Source: Senegalia massiliensis
GTDB taxonomy: Bacteria; Bacillota; Clostridia; Tissierellales; SIT17
Assembly (NCBI RefSeq): GCF_900626135.1
Contig: NZ_LR130785.1
Coordinates: 963,241 to 1,027,240, forward strand
Reading direction: 5' to 3'
Length of the DNA: 64,000 nt
Shown here: one piece after another, positions 7,398-16,711 of the stretch
Layout: each line of letters starts with the position of its first letter
Numbering within the stretch: position 1 is the stretch's first letter
Program-made: the position numbers and the translations under genes
The notes under the pieces: generated by a model
Told to the model about the DNA's origin: nothing
The model's database searches: none
The model's input: the letters and a program-made list of their open reading frames with translations, nothing else

Positions 7398-8684
7398 ATG
7401 AGTTCAACTGTAGAAAAAAAAGAAAACAACAAAGTAACTTTAAAGTTTCAAGTAGAGTATAATGAATTTGATAAAGCAGTTCAAAAGGCATATTTACAAA
7501 ACAGATCTAAATTTAATATATCAGGTTTTAGAAAAGGGAAGGCACCAAGAAAAATAATTGAATCAAGATATGGTGAAGGTGTTTTTTTTGAAGATGCAAT
7601 AAACATAGTACTTCCTGAAGCATATAGTAATGCTATAGATGAAAACAACATAGAGCCAGTGGATAGACCAGATATTGATATTTCTGAATTAGAAAAAGGA
7701 AAGCCAGTAATATTTACAGCAGAAGTGACTGTTAAACCTGAAGTTGAGTTAGGTGAATACAAGGGTATAGAAGTTGAAAAAAATGAGTATAATGTAACAG
7801 ATGAAGATGTAGAAAATGAATTAAAAACTATGCAAGACAGAAATGCTAGACTTGTAGCAGTAGAAGATAGAGAAGTTAAAGAAGGAGATACTGTAGTAAT
7901 TGATTACTCAGGATCAGTAGATGGAGAAAAATTTGAAGGTGGAACAGCTGAGAATCAAACATTAGAAATTGGTTCAGGTCAATTTATTCCAGGCTTTGAA
8001 GAGCAATTAGTAGGTAAAAATACTGGTGAAGATGTAGAAGTGAATGTAGAATTCCCAGAAGACTATCAAGCTGAAGAATTAAAAGGCAAAAAAGCAAAAT
8101 TTGATGTAAAAATTCATGAAGTTAAAGAAAAGGAATTACCTGAATTAGATGACGAATTTGCAAAAGATGTAAGTGAGTTTGATACATTAGATGAATTAAA
8201 AGAAGATATTAAAGCTAAACTAGAAAAAGAAGCAAAAGATAAAGAAGAAGCAGAATTACAAAATAGTGTAATAGAAAAAGTTATGGAAAATTCAAAGGTT
8301 GACATACCTGAAGTAATGATAGATTCACAAACTGATGAAGAAATAAAAAATCTTGACTATAAATTAAGATATCAAGGTCTTGATTTAGAGAAGTATTTAG
8401 AACTTACAAATTCTAAAATAGAAGATTTAAAAGAGCAGTTAAAACCAAATGCAGAAAAGCTAGTTGAAAGTGATCTTGTATTAGAAGCTATAGGCAAAAA
8501 AGAAAATATTGAAGCTTCTGATGAAGATGTAGATAAAGAATTAGAAAAGTATGCAGAGCAATACAAACAAGATGTAGACAAATTTAAAAAGAACTTGAGA
8601 GATGAAGATTTAGAATCAATCAAGATGGGTATAATTAAAACTAAGACTATTGAGTTTTTAGTAGATAATGCTAAACTAGTTTAA
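7398..8684 (+). CDS. tig: Trigger factor (ribosome-associated chaperone, peptidyl-prolyl isomerase)
   Basis: The 428-residue protein has the three trigger factor domains. The ribosome-binding N domain carries the signature GFRKGKAPRKIIE around residue 45. An FKBP-type isomerase domain (about 150-245) contains VVIDYSGSVDGEKFEGG. The long helical C-terminal chaperone domain is rich in Lys and Glu. Trigger factor docks at ribosomal protein L23 and folds nascent chains. The start has an AAGGAGG site. The order tig-clpP-clpX-lon-yihA is the classic Firmicutes protein quality-control block. A TATAAT box at 7330-7335 lies upstream, but its -35 element is weak. Confidence 0.97.
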   Translation: MSSTVEKKENNKVTLKFQVEYNEFDKAVQKAYLQNRSKFNISGFRKGKAPRKIIESRYGEGVFFEDAINIVLPEAYSNAIDENNIEPVDRPDIDISELEKGKPVIFTAEVTVKPEVELGEYKGIEVEKNEYNVTDEDVENELKTMQDRNARLVAVEDREVKEGDTVVIDYSGSVDGEKFEGGTAENQTLEIGSGQFIPGFEEQLVGKNTGEDVEVNVEFPEDYQAEELKGKKAKFDVKIHEVKEKELPELDDEFAKDVSEFDTLDELKEDIKAKLEKEAKDKEEAELQNSVIEKVMENSKVDIPEVMIDSQTDEEIKNLDYKLRYQGLDLEKYLELTNSKIEDLKEQLKPNAEKLVESDLVLEAIGKKENIEASDEDVDKELEKYAEQYKQDVDKFKKNLRDEDLESIKMGIIKTKTIEFLVDNAKLV

Positions 8685-8719
8685 AATGAATATATAATTG
8701 TACCGGGAGGGATTTGTTT

Positions 8720-9304
8720 ATGGCATTAGTACCAATGGTTGTAGAACAAACAAATAGAGGAGAAAGATCTTATGATATTTATTCTAGATTATTAAAAGAA
8801 AGAATAATATTTATAAGCGATCAAATTAATGATGTAACAGCAAGTTTAGTAGTAGCACAATTATTATTTTTAGAGGCAGAAGATCCTGATAAGGACATTC
8901 AACTTTATATTAATAGTCCAGGAGGATCTATTACATCTGGATTTGCAATTTATGATACAATGCAATATATTAAGCCTGATGTATCAACTATATGTGTTGG
9001 TATGTGTGCAAGCATGGGTGCATTTTTACTTGCGGCAGGTGCGCAAGGCAAAAGATATGCATTACCTAATTCTGAAGTTATGATTCATCAGCCATTAGGT
9101 GGAACACAAGGTCAAGCAGCAGATATCAAGATACATGCAGAAAGAATCTTGAAAATGAGAGATAAATTAAATAAGATTTTATCCGACAGAACAGGTCAAG
9201 ATTTAGAAAGAATATCAAAAGACACAGATAGGGATAATTTCATGACTGCTGATGAGGCGAAAGAATATGGTTTAATTGATGAGGTCATAAGTTCTGCGAA
9301 ATAA
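8720..9304 (+). CDS. clpP: ATP-dependent Clp protease proteolytic subunit
   Basis: ClpP of 194 residues with the serine protease triad Ser98 (GMCASMGA), His123 (VMIHQPLGG) and Asp172 (TDRDNFMTA). It forms the tetradecameric proteolytic chamber that works with ClpX, encoded next. The frame is open to a TTG six bases upstream, but that codon lies only three bases from the GGGAGG site. The ATG at 8720 is nine bases from it and gives the usual ClpP N-terminus ([10 protein letters not shown]). No CtsR operator was seen in the 29-base gap after tig, so it is probably co-transcribed with tig. Confidence 0.97.
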   Translation: MALVPMVVEQTNRGERSYDIYSRLLKERIIFISDQINDVTASLVVAQLLFLEAEDPDKDIQLYINSPGGSITSGFAIYDTMQYIKPDVSTICVGMCASMGAFLLAAGAQGKRYALPNSEVMIHQPLGGTQGQAADIKIHAERILKMRDKLNKILSDRTGQDLERISKDTDRDNFMTADEAKEYGLIDEVISSAK

Positions 9305-9322
9305 TTGAAAAGAGGTGTCTTA

Positions 9323-10588
9323 ATGGCAAGGTTTGAAGATAAAGAACTTAAATGCTCATTTTGTGGCAAGTCTCAAGAACAAGTAAGAAGACTTATTGCA
9401 GGACCTAATGTATATATTTGTGATGAGTGTATAGAGTTATGTCAAGAAATAATTGAAGAAGAATTTGATGAGAATATGGACTTTGACATGAATGAGTTAC
9501 CAAAGCCATCAGAAATAAATGAAATATTAGATGATTATGTAATAAAACAAGATAGAGCAAAAAGATCTTTAGCTGTGGCAGTATATAATCATTATAAAAG
9601 GATAAATAGAAAGACTAATAATGATATAGAACTTCAAAAGAGTAATATTTTAATGCTTGGACCTACAGGTTCTGGTAAAACATTACTTGCTCAAACATTA
9701 GCAAGAATATTAAAAGTACCTTTTGCCATAGCTGATGCTACAAGCTTAACTGAAGCTGGATATGTAGGAGAGGATGTTGAAAACATTCTTCTAAAACTTA
9801 TTCAAGCAGCAGATTATGATGTAGAAAAAGCTGAAAAAGGTATTATATATATAGATGAAATAGATAAGATTGCAAGAAAATCTGATAATCCATCTATAAC
9901 AAGAGATGTAAGTGGTGAAGGAGTCCAACAAGCACTTCTTAAGATATTAGAAGGAACAACTGCTAGTGTTCCACCACAAGGTGGAAGAAAGCATCCACAT
10001 CAAGAGTTTATACAAATAGATACTACTAATGTATTATTTATTGTAGGAGGAGCTTTTGATGGTATAGATAAAGTAATACAACAAAGAGTAGGCAAGAAAG
10101 CAATGGGCTTTGGAGCTGACATTCAAAGTAAAGAAATTAAAGATATGGGAGAAATGTTAAAGCTTATTCAACCTGAAGATTTGTTAAGATATGGATTAAT
10201 CCCTGAATTTGTAGGAAGACTTCCTGTTATAGTATCATTAAGTCAACTTGATGAAGAAGCTTTAGTTGAAATACTCACTAAACCTAAAAATGCTCTTGTG
10301 AAACAATATAAAGAATTATTTAATATTGATAATGTTGATTTAGAATTTGAAGAAGATGCATTAAAACTCATAGCTAAAAAAGCTATTGAAAGAAAAACAG
10401 GTGCTAGAGGTCTTAGAGGTATATTAGAAGAGATTATGTTAGATATAATGTATGATATACCATCTAGAGATGATATAGAAAAATGTCTGATAACTAAAGA
10501 TTCTATAGATAAAAATTCAGAACCTACATTAGTTTTATCAGAAAAAAGAAAAAACGATGAAGATGATAAAGAAGAAAATGCTTCTTAA
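9323..10588 (+). CDS. clpX: ATP-dependent Clp protease ATP-binding subunit ClpX
   Basis: The 421-residue AAA+ unfoldase has an N-terminal zinc-binding domain (CSFCGK...CDEC), Walker A GPTGSGKT, Walker [10 protein letters not shown], the GYVGEDVE pore loop and the sensor-2 GARGLR motif near residue 370. It recognises and unfolds substrates and feeds them to ClpP. The start was set to the ATG with a GAGGTG site 5' of it; an in-frame TTG 18 bases upstream is less likely. The gap to clpP is only 18 bases, so the two are one operon, and a GC-rich hairpin follows. Confidence 0.97.
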   Translation: MARFEDKELKCSFCGKSQEQVRRLIAGPNVYICDECIELCQEIIEEEFDENMDFDMNELPKPSEINEILDDYVIKQDRAKRSLAVAVYNHYKRINRKTNNDIELQKSNILMLGPTGSGKTLLAQTLARILKVPFAIADATSLTEAGYVGEDVENILLKLIQAADYDVEKAEKGIIYIDEIDKIARKSDNPSITRDVSGEGVQQALLKILEGTTASVPPQGGRKHPHQEFIQIDTTNVLFIVGGAFDGIDKVIQQRVGKKAMGFGADIQSKEIKDMGEMLKLIQPEDLLRYGLIPEFVGRLPVIVSLSQLDEEALVEILTKPKNALVKQYKELFNIDNVDLEFEEDALKLIAKKAIERKTGARGLRGILEEIMLDIMYDIPSRDDIEKCLITKDSIDKNSEPTLVLSEKRKNDEDDKEENAS

Positions 10589-10595
10589 AACAGAT

Positions 10596-10619
10596 GCCGA
10601 GGGTTTTCCCTCGGCTTTT
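10596..10619 (+). terminator. Terminator after clpX
   Basis: GCCGAGGG pairs perfectly with CCCTCGGC across a TTTT loop and is followed by TTTTG. It separates the clp genes from lon. Confidence 0.85.
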
Positions 10620-10716
10620 GATATTTTAATATTAATTAGGGTAATACTTTAATAAAGATCATTTTTAGGATATACTATTGCAGTAAGGTGTTTTTATTAA
10701 TATAATAGTATTACTT

Positions 10717-10742
10717 GAATTTTAACATCAGTATTAAAATTC
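10717..10742. promoter_or_regulatory. Inverted repeat upstream of lon, possible operator
   Basis: GAATTTTAA and TTAAAATTC form a perfect 9-bp inverted repeat with eight bases between them, 46 bases before the lon start. It does not match the CtsR or CIRCE (HrcA) consensus. It may be an operator or an mRNA hairpin. Confidence 0.35.
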
Positions 10743-10788
10743 TACCCAGTTATGATTTATAATAAAAAGATTTAAAGGAGAGATTAGG

Positions 10789-13140
10789 GTGGATAAATAT
10801 AAAGCGAAATCAAACAAAAGAACAATACCACTTATACCACTTAGGGGACTTTCAATATTTCCTTATATGGTAATACATTTTGATGTAGGAAGAGATAAGT
10901 CGGTAAATGCTCTGGAAGAGGCAATGGTAAATGATTCATTAGTATTTTTGACTTCACAAAAAGAAGCAAAAATTGATATGCCTACAGAAGATGATTTTTA
11001 CGAGGTAGGTACAATTTGTAAAATAAAACAAATGCTCAAACTTCCAGGAGATACTATTAGAGTTTTAGTAGAAGGTATAAATAGAGCAAAGGTAAGAAAA
11101 GTGTTACAAGATGATCCATTTTTCGAAGTTGAAGTTGAAGAATTAGTATATGAATCTGAAATACAATCAGACAAAGAAATGAAAGCTATGATGAGACTTG
11201 TAATGGATAATTTTGAGGAATATGTTAAGGCATCAGATAATTTATCTTCTGAAATATTAGTTTCAATTTCTGAGATAACAGAGCCAGGGAGACTTGCAGA
11301 TGTAATTTCTTCCTATATTCAATTAAATCCAGAAGATAAGCAAAAAGTACTAGAAGCATTTAATCCATATAAACGTCTAGAGGTACTTCATATAATGCTA
11401 GAAGAAGAAATAGAAGTGTTAGAAATAGAAGAAGAAATAAACTCTAGAGTAAAAGATCAAATAAATAAAGTTCAGAAGGAATACTACCTTAAAGAGCAAA
11501 TTAAAGCAATCCAAAAAGAGCTTGGTCAAGAAGAAGGACTAGATGCAGAAGTAGATGATTATATAGAAAAAATAGAAAAGATAAATATGCCAGAAGAGGT
11601 AAAAGAAAAATCAATAAAAGAAGCTGAAAGGCTAAGAAGATTATCACCTTCTTCAGCAGAAACAGGTGTTATAAGAAATTATTTAGAATGGATAATAGAA
11701 CTTCCTTGGGATATTCAAACTAAAGATAAGTTAGATATTAAAAAATCCAGAAAAATATTAGATGATGATCATTATGGGTTAAAAGATGTTAAAGAAAGAA
11801 TACTAGAATATTTAGCTATAAGAAAACTTGCTAAAAATATGAAAGGACCTATTCTTTGTCTTGTAGGACCTCCTGGAGTTGGAAAAACTTCCATAGCAAA
11901 ATCTATAGCAAGAGCAATGAATAGAAAGTTTGTAAGAATGAGTTTAGGTGGAGTAAGAGATGAAGCTGAAATAAGAGGTCATAGAAGAACTTATGTTGGT
12001 GCAATACCTGGTAGAATTATATCTTCTATAAAAAAATCAGGTTCAAAAAACCCAGTATTTTTATTTGATGAAATTGACAAGTTAAACAGTGATTTCAGAG
12101 GAGATCCTGCATCAGCTTTATTAGAAGTATTAGATCCTGAGCAAAATAATACATTCACTGATAATTTTCTAGAGGTTCCATTTGATCTATCTAAAGTTTT
12201 ATTTTTAACAACAGCTAATTCACTTAATACAATACCAAGACCGTTATTAGATAGAATGGAAGTAATTAGAATTTCAGGATATACTGAAGATGAAAAAATT
12301 GAAATAGCAAAGAAATATTTAGTATCTAAACAAAGAAAAGAGCATGGATTAACAGAAAAAAATATATCAATATCAGATAATACCTTAGCTTCTATAATAG
12401 AAGACTATACAAGAGAAGCAGGAGTTAGAGAGCTAGATAGAAATATAGCAAATGTAATGAGAAAAGCTGCTAAAAGAATAGTGGAAGAAAAAATAAAATC
12501 TGTAAAGGTAAATAAAAAAACACTTTCTAAATATTTAGGTACACCAAAATATAGAAGAAATGAAACTAAAAGAAATGATCAAATAGGAATAGCTACTGGA
12601 CTTGCTTGGACAGCAGTTGGAGGAGAGACATTATCAATAGAAGTAACTCCAATGCCAGGAAAGGGTAAACTTCAGCTTACAGGAAAGCTTGGAGATGTTA
12701 TGAAAGAATCTGCTATGGCTGGTATAAGTTATATTAGATCTAAAACAAAAGAATTAGAGATTGATCAAAAATTCCATAGTAATAGAGATATTCATATACA
12801 TGTTCCAGAAGGAGCTATACCTAAAGATGGACCATCAGCTGGTATAACAATGGCAACAGCAGTTATTTCTGCACTATCTAATGTGCCTGTAAATGGTGAT
12901 GTGGCTATGACAGGAGAGATAACATTAAGAGGTAGAGTTCTTCCTATAGGAGGAGTAAAAGAAAAGGTTCTTGCTGCAAATAGATTAGGTATTAAAAAAG
13001 TATTATTGCCATGGGATAACAAAAAGGATTTTGATGAAGTACCTGACAAAGTAAAGAAAAATATAGACTTTGTATTTGTTAAAACTATGGATGAGGTATT
13101 AGAACATGCATTAGTAGAGGAGAAAAAAGATGATAATTAA
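10789..13140 (+). CDS. lon: ATP-dependent endopeptidase Lon
   Basis: The 783-residue LonA protease has an N-terminal substrate-binding domain (about 1-200), a coiled helical segment, an AAA+ module with Walker A GPPGVGKT and Walker B FLFDEIDKL, and a C-terminal protease domain. That domain carries the catalytic Ser in PKDGPSAG (near residue 680) and Lys in GGVKEKVLA. Lon degrades misfolded and regulatory proteins. The start is GTG, eight bases from AAGGAG. The last 11 bases overlap the start of yihA, as in many Firmicutes, so the two are translationally coupled. Confidence 0.97.
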   Translation: MDKYKAKSNKRTIPLIPLRGLSIFPYMVIHFDVGRDKSVNALEEAMVNDSLVFLTSQKEAKIDMPTEDDFYEVGTICKIKQMLKLPGDTIRVLVEGINRAKVRKVLQDDPFFEVEVEELVYESEIQSDKEMKAMMRLVMDNFEEYVKASDNLSSEILVSISEITEPGRLADVISSYIQLNPEDKQKVLEAFNPYKRLEVLHIMLEEEIEVLEIEEEINSRVKDQINKVQKEYYLKEQIKAIQKELGQEEGLDAEVDDYIEKIEKINMPEEVKEKSIKEAERLRRLSPSSAETGVIRNYLEWIIELPWDIQTKDKLDIKKSRKILDDDHYGLKDVKERILEYLAIRKLAKNMKGPILCLVGPPGVGKTSIAKSIARAMNRKFVRMSLGGVRDEAEIRGHRRTYVGAIPGRIISSIKKSGSKNPVFLFDEIDKLNSDFRGDPASALLEVLDPEQNNTFTDNFLEVPFDLSKVLFLTTANSLNTIPRPLLDRMEVIRISGYTEDEKIEIAKKYLVSKQRKEHGLTEKNISISDNTLASIIEDYTREAGVRELDRNIANVMRKAAKRIVEEKIKSVKVNKKTLSKYLGTPKYRRNETKRNDQIGIATGLAWTAVGGETLSIEVTPMPGKGKLQLTGKLGDVMKESAMAGISYIRSKTKELEIDQKFHSNRDIHIHVPEGAIPKDGPSAGITMATAVISALSNVPVNGDVAMTGEITLRGRVLPIGGVKEKVLAANRLGIKKVLLPWDNKKDFDEVPDKVKKNIDFVFVKTMDEVLEHALVEEKKDDN

Positions 13141-13717
13141 AAAAGCTGAAATAATAATAACAGCAGTAAAACCATCTCAATATCCCCCAGAAGATTCGCC
13201 TGAAATAGCTTTGGCAGGTAGATCTAATGTGGGGAAATCTTCCCTTATAAATACACTTATAAACAGAAAAAATTTAGCACGGACAAGTGGTCAGCCTGGA
13301 AAAACACAAACATTAAATTTTTATAATATAAATGATGATTTTAGATTTGTGGATTTACCTGGCTATGGATATGCAAGAGTATCGAGAAAAGAAAGAGAGA
13401 AATGGGGAGATATGATAAATAGATATCTTACAGAAAGAAGATCTCTAAAAGAAGTTATCTTGTTACTTGATATAAGACATAGTCCTGGTGAGCATGATAA
13501 GATGATGTATGATTGGATAAAGTCAATAGGATTTAAAGGAATAATAGTAGCTACAAAAGCAGATAAATTATCAAATAATCAAAGATCAAAACAAATATCT
13601 GTTATATGTAAAGAATTAGGAATAAAAGATAGAAGTCTAGTAATACCTTTTTCTGCTACAAAGAAGTTGAATAAAGATAAAGTATGGAGTACAATAAAAA
13701 AAGTGTTAAACACATAA
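13130..13717 (+). CDS. yihA: Ribosome biogenesis GTP-binding protein YihA/YsxC (EngB)
   Basis: The 195-residue TRAFAC GTPase has all G motifs: GRSNVGKSS (G1), TSGQPGKTQT (G2), DLPGYG (G3), TKAD (G4) and FSA (G5). It is an essential assembly factor for the 50S ribosomal subunit. The ATG lies inside the end of lon with an 11-base overlap, and the ribosome binding site (GAGGAG) is in lon. A perfect hairpin follows three bases after the stop. Confidence 0.96.
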   Translation: MIIKKAEIIITAVKPSQYPPEDSPEIALAGRSNVGKSSLINTLINRKNLARTSGQPGKTQTLNFYNINDDFRFVDLPGYGYARVSRKEREKWGDMINRYLTERRSLKEVILLLDIRHSPGEHDKMMYDWIKSIGFKGIIVATKADKLSNNQRSKQISVICKELGIKDRSLVIPFSATKKLNKDKVWSTIKKVLNT

Positions 13718-13719
13718 AA

Positions 13720-13745
13720 AAAGGCTTCCTAATTAGGAAGCCTTT
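13720..13745. terminator. Bidirectional terminator between yihA and rubredoxin
   Basis: AAAGGCTTCCT and AGGAAGCCTTT form a perfect stem around an AATT loop, with A and T runs on both sides. It serves yihA on the plus strand and the rubredoxin gene on the minus strand. Confidence 0.88.
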
Positions 13746-13751
13746 ATAATC

Positions 13752-13913
13752 TTATTCTTCTAGTTCAAACATATCTTTAGTAGCGCCACAAACTGGACAA
13801 ACCCAATCTTCTGGAATGTCTTCGAAAGCAGTACCTGGCTCAATTCCTCCATCTGGATCTCCTTCTGCAGGATCATAAACCCAACCACATGGTATACATA
13901 CATACTTTTTCAT
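13752..13913 (-). CDS. Rubredoxin
   Basis: A 53-residue frame on the minus strand ([15 protein letters not shown]...) is a typical small rubredoxin. Two CxxC pairs, CIPCG at residues 6-10 and CPVCG at 39-43, bind one Fe. The conserved core [20 protein letters not shown] lies between them. Rubredoxin is a cytoplasmic one-electron carrier that in anaerobes feeds rubrerythrin, superoxide reductase or flavodiiron proteins; a flavodiiron protein is encoded near 41 kb in this window. The ATG is preceded by AAGGGG. The gene stands alone between a shared terminator and the divergent ATPase gene. Confidence 0.95.
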   Translation of the reverse strand: MKKYVCIPCGWVYDPAEGDPDGGIEPGTAFEDIPEDWVCPVCGATKDMFELEE

Positions 13914-14110
13914 CTTCAAAACCCCTTCCTATATATAGTAATATTATGTAACTAATTAAATGTTACCCACAATTCAAATGTTTTAAACATTTGAATTACA
14001 ACTATATTATACTAATATTAAAAACAAAAAACAAGTTAATTAAAGATTATTCATATTTAAAAAGGGTAATTAAATTATAGAAAGAAAAATAATCATAATA
14101 GAATGGTGTG

Positions 14111-14536
14111 ATGACATTGAGTTATACAATTGAAAGATCTTTAGTAAGCGATTTAATCGCTATAAAAAATGATCTTATGAATATTCAATCCAATTTACAA
14201 TCAATAATTAAAGATGACTCATTATTATTTGAAGCAAGACTTATATTAGATGAATTAATTTGTAATGGAGTACATCACGGGAATAGAAAAGAAAAAGAAA
14301 AGCTTGTAGACTTACTAATAGAAATATCAGATAAACATTTAAGAATAGAAGTAAAAGATGAAGGTGAAGGATTTATATATAATAGAGAAGAATACGATCC
14401 TTTGAGCTTAAATACTGGTGGACGAGGTCTCAAAATAGTAGATGGATTGAGTGATGAATTTTATGTAAAAGAAAATAAAGTTATAGCAATAAAGTATCTA
14501 CAAGGTGATTTTGAAATTCCTAATACTTTAAGATAA
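14111..14536 (+). CDS. RsbW/SpoIIAB-like ATP-binding protein (HATPase_c_2)
   Basis: This 141-residue protein is a stand-alone GHKL ATPase domain. The N box is DELICNGVHHGN, the G1 box VKDEGEGF and the G2 box TGGRGLKIVDGL. Such proteins act as serine kinases and anti-sigma factors (RsbW, SpoIIAB) in partner-switching systems. No anti-anti-sigma (STAS) or sigma gene is adjacent, so its partner is unknown. An in-frame GTG sits one codon upstream; ATG was preferred, though the ribosome binding site is weak for both. A hairpin terminator follows. Confidence 0.8.
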   Translation: MTLSYTIERSLVSDLIAIKNDLMNIQSNLQSIIKDDSLLFEARLILDELICNGVHHGNRKEKEKLVDLLIEISDKHLRIEVKDEGEGFIYNREEYDPLSLNTGGRGLKIVDGLSDEFYVKENKVIAIKYLQGDFEIPNTLR

Positions 14537-14546
14537 TTTATGCTTG

Positions 14547-14575
14547 AACTCTCATAAGAGAGTTTATTTTTTTGT
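14547..14575 (+). terminator. Terminator after the ATP-binding protein gene
   Basis: AACTCTC and GAGAGTT form a 7-bp stem with loop ATAA, followed by TATTTTTTTG. Confidence 0.75.
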
Positions 14576-14645
14576 TTATTTTTTCTTTGTTTTAAGCAAA
14601 TAATATATTATACTTATAATAGAAAGTTGAGAGGTGAAAAATGAT

Positions 14646-16019
14646 ATGGCAAAAAAGAAAAAAGAATTTCAAGTTAAAATAGAAAAAACTGAGTTTCCTA
14701 ATAAAGGCATAGGAACATATAATGATAAAAAAGTTGTAGTAAAAGGTGCTACATCAGGACAAATAGTAAAAGTTAGAACTAAGAAAAATAGAAAAAATAA
14801 AATAGATGCAAATCTAATTGAAGTAATAGAAAGGTCGAAAAGAGAAATAAAACCTCAATGTGTTCATTTTTGGGATTGTGGAGGATGTAGTTATCAGAAC
14901 TTAACATATAATGATCAATTAGAAATGAAAAAGAATCAAGTATTAGATTTATTCCATAAAGCAGGGATTGAAGAATTTGAATTTGAAGGAATAGAAAAAA
15001 GTCCAAATGTATGGAGATATAGAAATAAAATGGAATTTACATTTGGAGATGAATATAAAGATGGTCCACTTACATTAGGAATGCATCAAAAAGGCAAATT
15101 TTATGAAATATTGTCTGTTCCATATTGTGAGATAGTAGATGATGATTTTACAAATATACTTAATGTAGTTTTAGAATATTTTAGAGAAAAGAAAGTGCCT
15201 TTTTATCATAAGAGAAAGCATGAAGGAGTACTTAGACATTTAGTAATAAGAAAAGCAGAAATTACAGGTGAAATATTAATAAACCTTGTAACAAGCACAC
15301 AGCAAGAATTAGAATTAGATGATTTAGTAGATAGATTAAAAAATATTGATTATATAGGTAAATTAAAAGGTATTCTTCATACACTAAATGATAATTTAGG
15401 AGATGTAGTGCAAAGTGATGAAACTATTACATTATATGGCGAAAATTTTATAACTGAAAGATTACTAGGACTTGAGTTTAATATATCTCCTTTTTCATTT
15501 TTCCAGACAAATTCATCTGGAGCAGAAAAATTATACGAAATAGCTAGAGAATATGCAGGAGATACAAAAGATAAAACAGTATTCGACTTATATTGTGGAA
15601 CGGGAACAATAGCTCAAATAATGGCTCCAGTAGCTAACAAAGTAATAGGAATAGAAATAGTAGAAGAAGCAGTAGAAAAAGCTCGTGACAATGCTAAGTT
15701 AAACAATTTAGATAATTGTGAGTTTATAGCAGGGGATGTTTTAAAAGAAATAGATAATATAAATATAAAACCAGACTTAATTATATTAGATCCACCAAGA
15801 GTAGGAGTTCATAAATCTGCTATAGAAAAAATAGTAGCATTTGACTCTAAACGTATAGTATATGTTTCTTGTAAACCAACATCCTTAGTAGAAGATTTAA
15901 AAGAATTTGAAAGCTTTGGTTATGAAGTTAAAAAAGTAAAATGTATGGATATGTTTCCACATACGCCTCACGTTGAGAGTATAATTCTGATGACGTATTG
16001 TGGTTCAAGGGAGGGGTAA
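14646..16019 (+). CDS. rlmD: 23S rRNA (uracil-5-)-methyltransferase RlmD/RumA, C-terminus supplied by an inserted element
   Basis: The 457-residue protein has an N-terminal TRAM domain, an Fe-S cluster motif (Cys72, Cys78, Cys81 in CVHFWDCGGC, then a later Cys), the SAM-binding FDLYCGTGTIAQIMA and the catalytic Cys in VYVSCKPTSL. It methylates a uridine of 23S rRNA. The ATG nine bases after GAGGTG was chosen over an upstream GTG. The last codons (HVESIILMTYCG...) lie in a sequence repeated at 23.7 and 26.9 kb, so the 3' end comes from an integrated element. The probable displaced native end (HVETVVLIEKK) is at 33.39 kb. Confidence 0.94.
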   Translation: MAKKKKEFQVKIEKTEFPNKGIGTYNDKKVVVKGATSGQIVKVRTKKNRKNKIDANLIEVIERSKREIKPQCVHFWDCGGCSYQNLTYNDQLEMKKNQVLDLFHKAGIEEFEFEGIEKSPNVWRYRNKMEFTFGDEYKDGPLTLGMHQKGKFYEILSVPYCEIVDDDFTNILNVVLEYFREKKVPFYHKRKHEGVLRHLVIRKAEITGEILINLVTSTQQELELDDLVDRLKNIDYIGKLKGILHTLNDNLGDVVQSDETITLYGENFITERLLGLEFNISPFSFFQTNSSGAEKLYEIAREYAGDTKDKTVFDLYCGTGTIAQIMAPVANKVIGIEIVEEAVEKARDNAKLNNLDNCEFIAGDVLKEIDNINIKPDLIILDPPRVGVHKSAIEKIVAFDSKRIVYVSCKPTSLVEDLKEFESFGYEVKKVKCMDMFPHTPHVESIILMTYCGSREG

Positions 16020-16126
16020 TGTGATTTGACCACAACATATAGTGGTTTGAGGATGGAATTTTGGTCGAAAATCGATGAAAAAACACCGTTTTTTGACCCT
16101 TGTTTTTGGGGTGATTTATAGATGAC
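15969..16126 (+). repeat. Island left-end repeat, copy 1 (includes rlmD 3' end)
   Basis: The ~158-bp unit starts with CACGTTGAGAG and ends with TTTATAGATGACAT. Inside are a repeated GTGGTT/ACCAC motif in both orientations and a hairpin built on AAAAAACACCGTTTTTTGACC. The three copies can be aligned almost without gaps, with conserved blocks separated by short variable ones. All three keep an open frame on the minus strand (MSSINHPK...), but no ribosome binding site precedes it. Confidence 0.85.
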
Positions 16127-16257
16127 ATTTGATAAAAGGAGTAATTATAGAATAAAAATGAGAAAGTAAGGTTAGAGATATGAAGTAATAGATAGATAAG
16201 TAATATAAGTATATTTTTAGGTAGAAATAATATGTGGATAAGGAGGGTTAATATAAT

Positions 16258-16623
16258 ATGCAAATAAGCGTAATTAAAGAGAGTAATATTGAAATTGCGA
16301 TTGTAAATAGTGAAGATATACTGATAACAGATGTGCAATCAGCACTGGATTTTTTTGCTACAGTAGATTATGAAACAGGATGTAGTCGTATGATTATAAA
16401 TAAATCATCAATATGTGAAGAGTTTTTTGATCTAAGCACCAAGATAGCAGGAGAGATATTACAAAAATTTATAAATTATCGAAAGAAAATAGCAATCATA
16501 GGAGATTTTACTATATATACAAGCAAGAGTTTGAAAGATTTTATTTATGAATGTAATAAAGGAAAAGATATATTATTTTTGCCAAATGAAAAACAAGCTA
16601 TTGAAAAACTAAGTATGGATTAG
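16258..16623 (+). CDS. DUF4180 domain-containing protein
   Basis: The 121-residue protein matches the DUF4180 family in length and pattern, with an N-terminal beta-rich half, the stretch CSRMIINKSSICEEFFDLS, and a C-terminal KIAIIGDF...SKSLKDFIYECNKG segment. Members are common in clostridia and bacilli, often next to small regulators or hydrolases, and their role is not known. The start follows AAGGAGG at good spacing. It is the first gene after the left end of cassette A. Confidence 0.82.
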   Translation: MQISVIKESNIEIAIVNSEDILITDVQSALDFFATVDYETGCSRMIINKSSICEEFFDLSTKIAGEILQKFINYRKKIAIIGDFTIYTSKSLKDFIYECNKGKDILFLPNEKQAIEKLSMD

Positions 16624-16711
16624 CTCTTATGATAATGAATATTATTGATACTGTGACTTAAGTATTGTTTAAAATCAAAAAGGTAAACAGGAATTTATGA
16701 GGGGGATAAAA

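Noticed and set aside
10620-10788. CtsR or CIRCE heat-shock operator upstream of lon
   Set aside because: No tandem GGTCAAA or CIRCE sequence was found; only an unrelated inverted repeat is present.
15928-16338. Minus-strand frame of 136 codons through the left-end repeat
   Set aside because: It has no ribosome binding site at the conserved MSSINHPK start and overlaps rlmD and DUF4180 antisense; it is kept only as a remark on the repeat.
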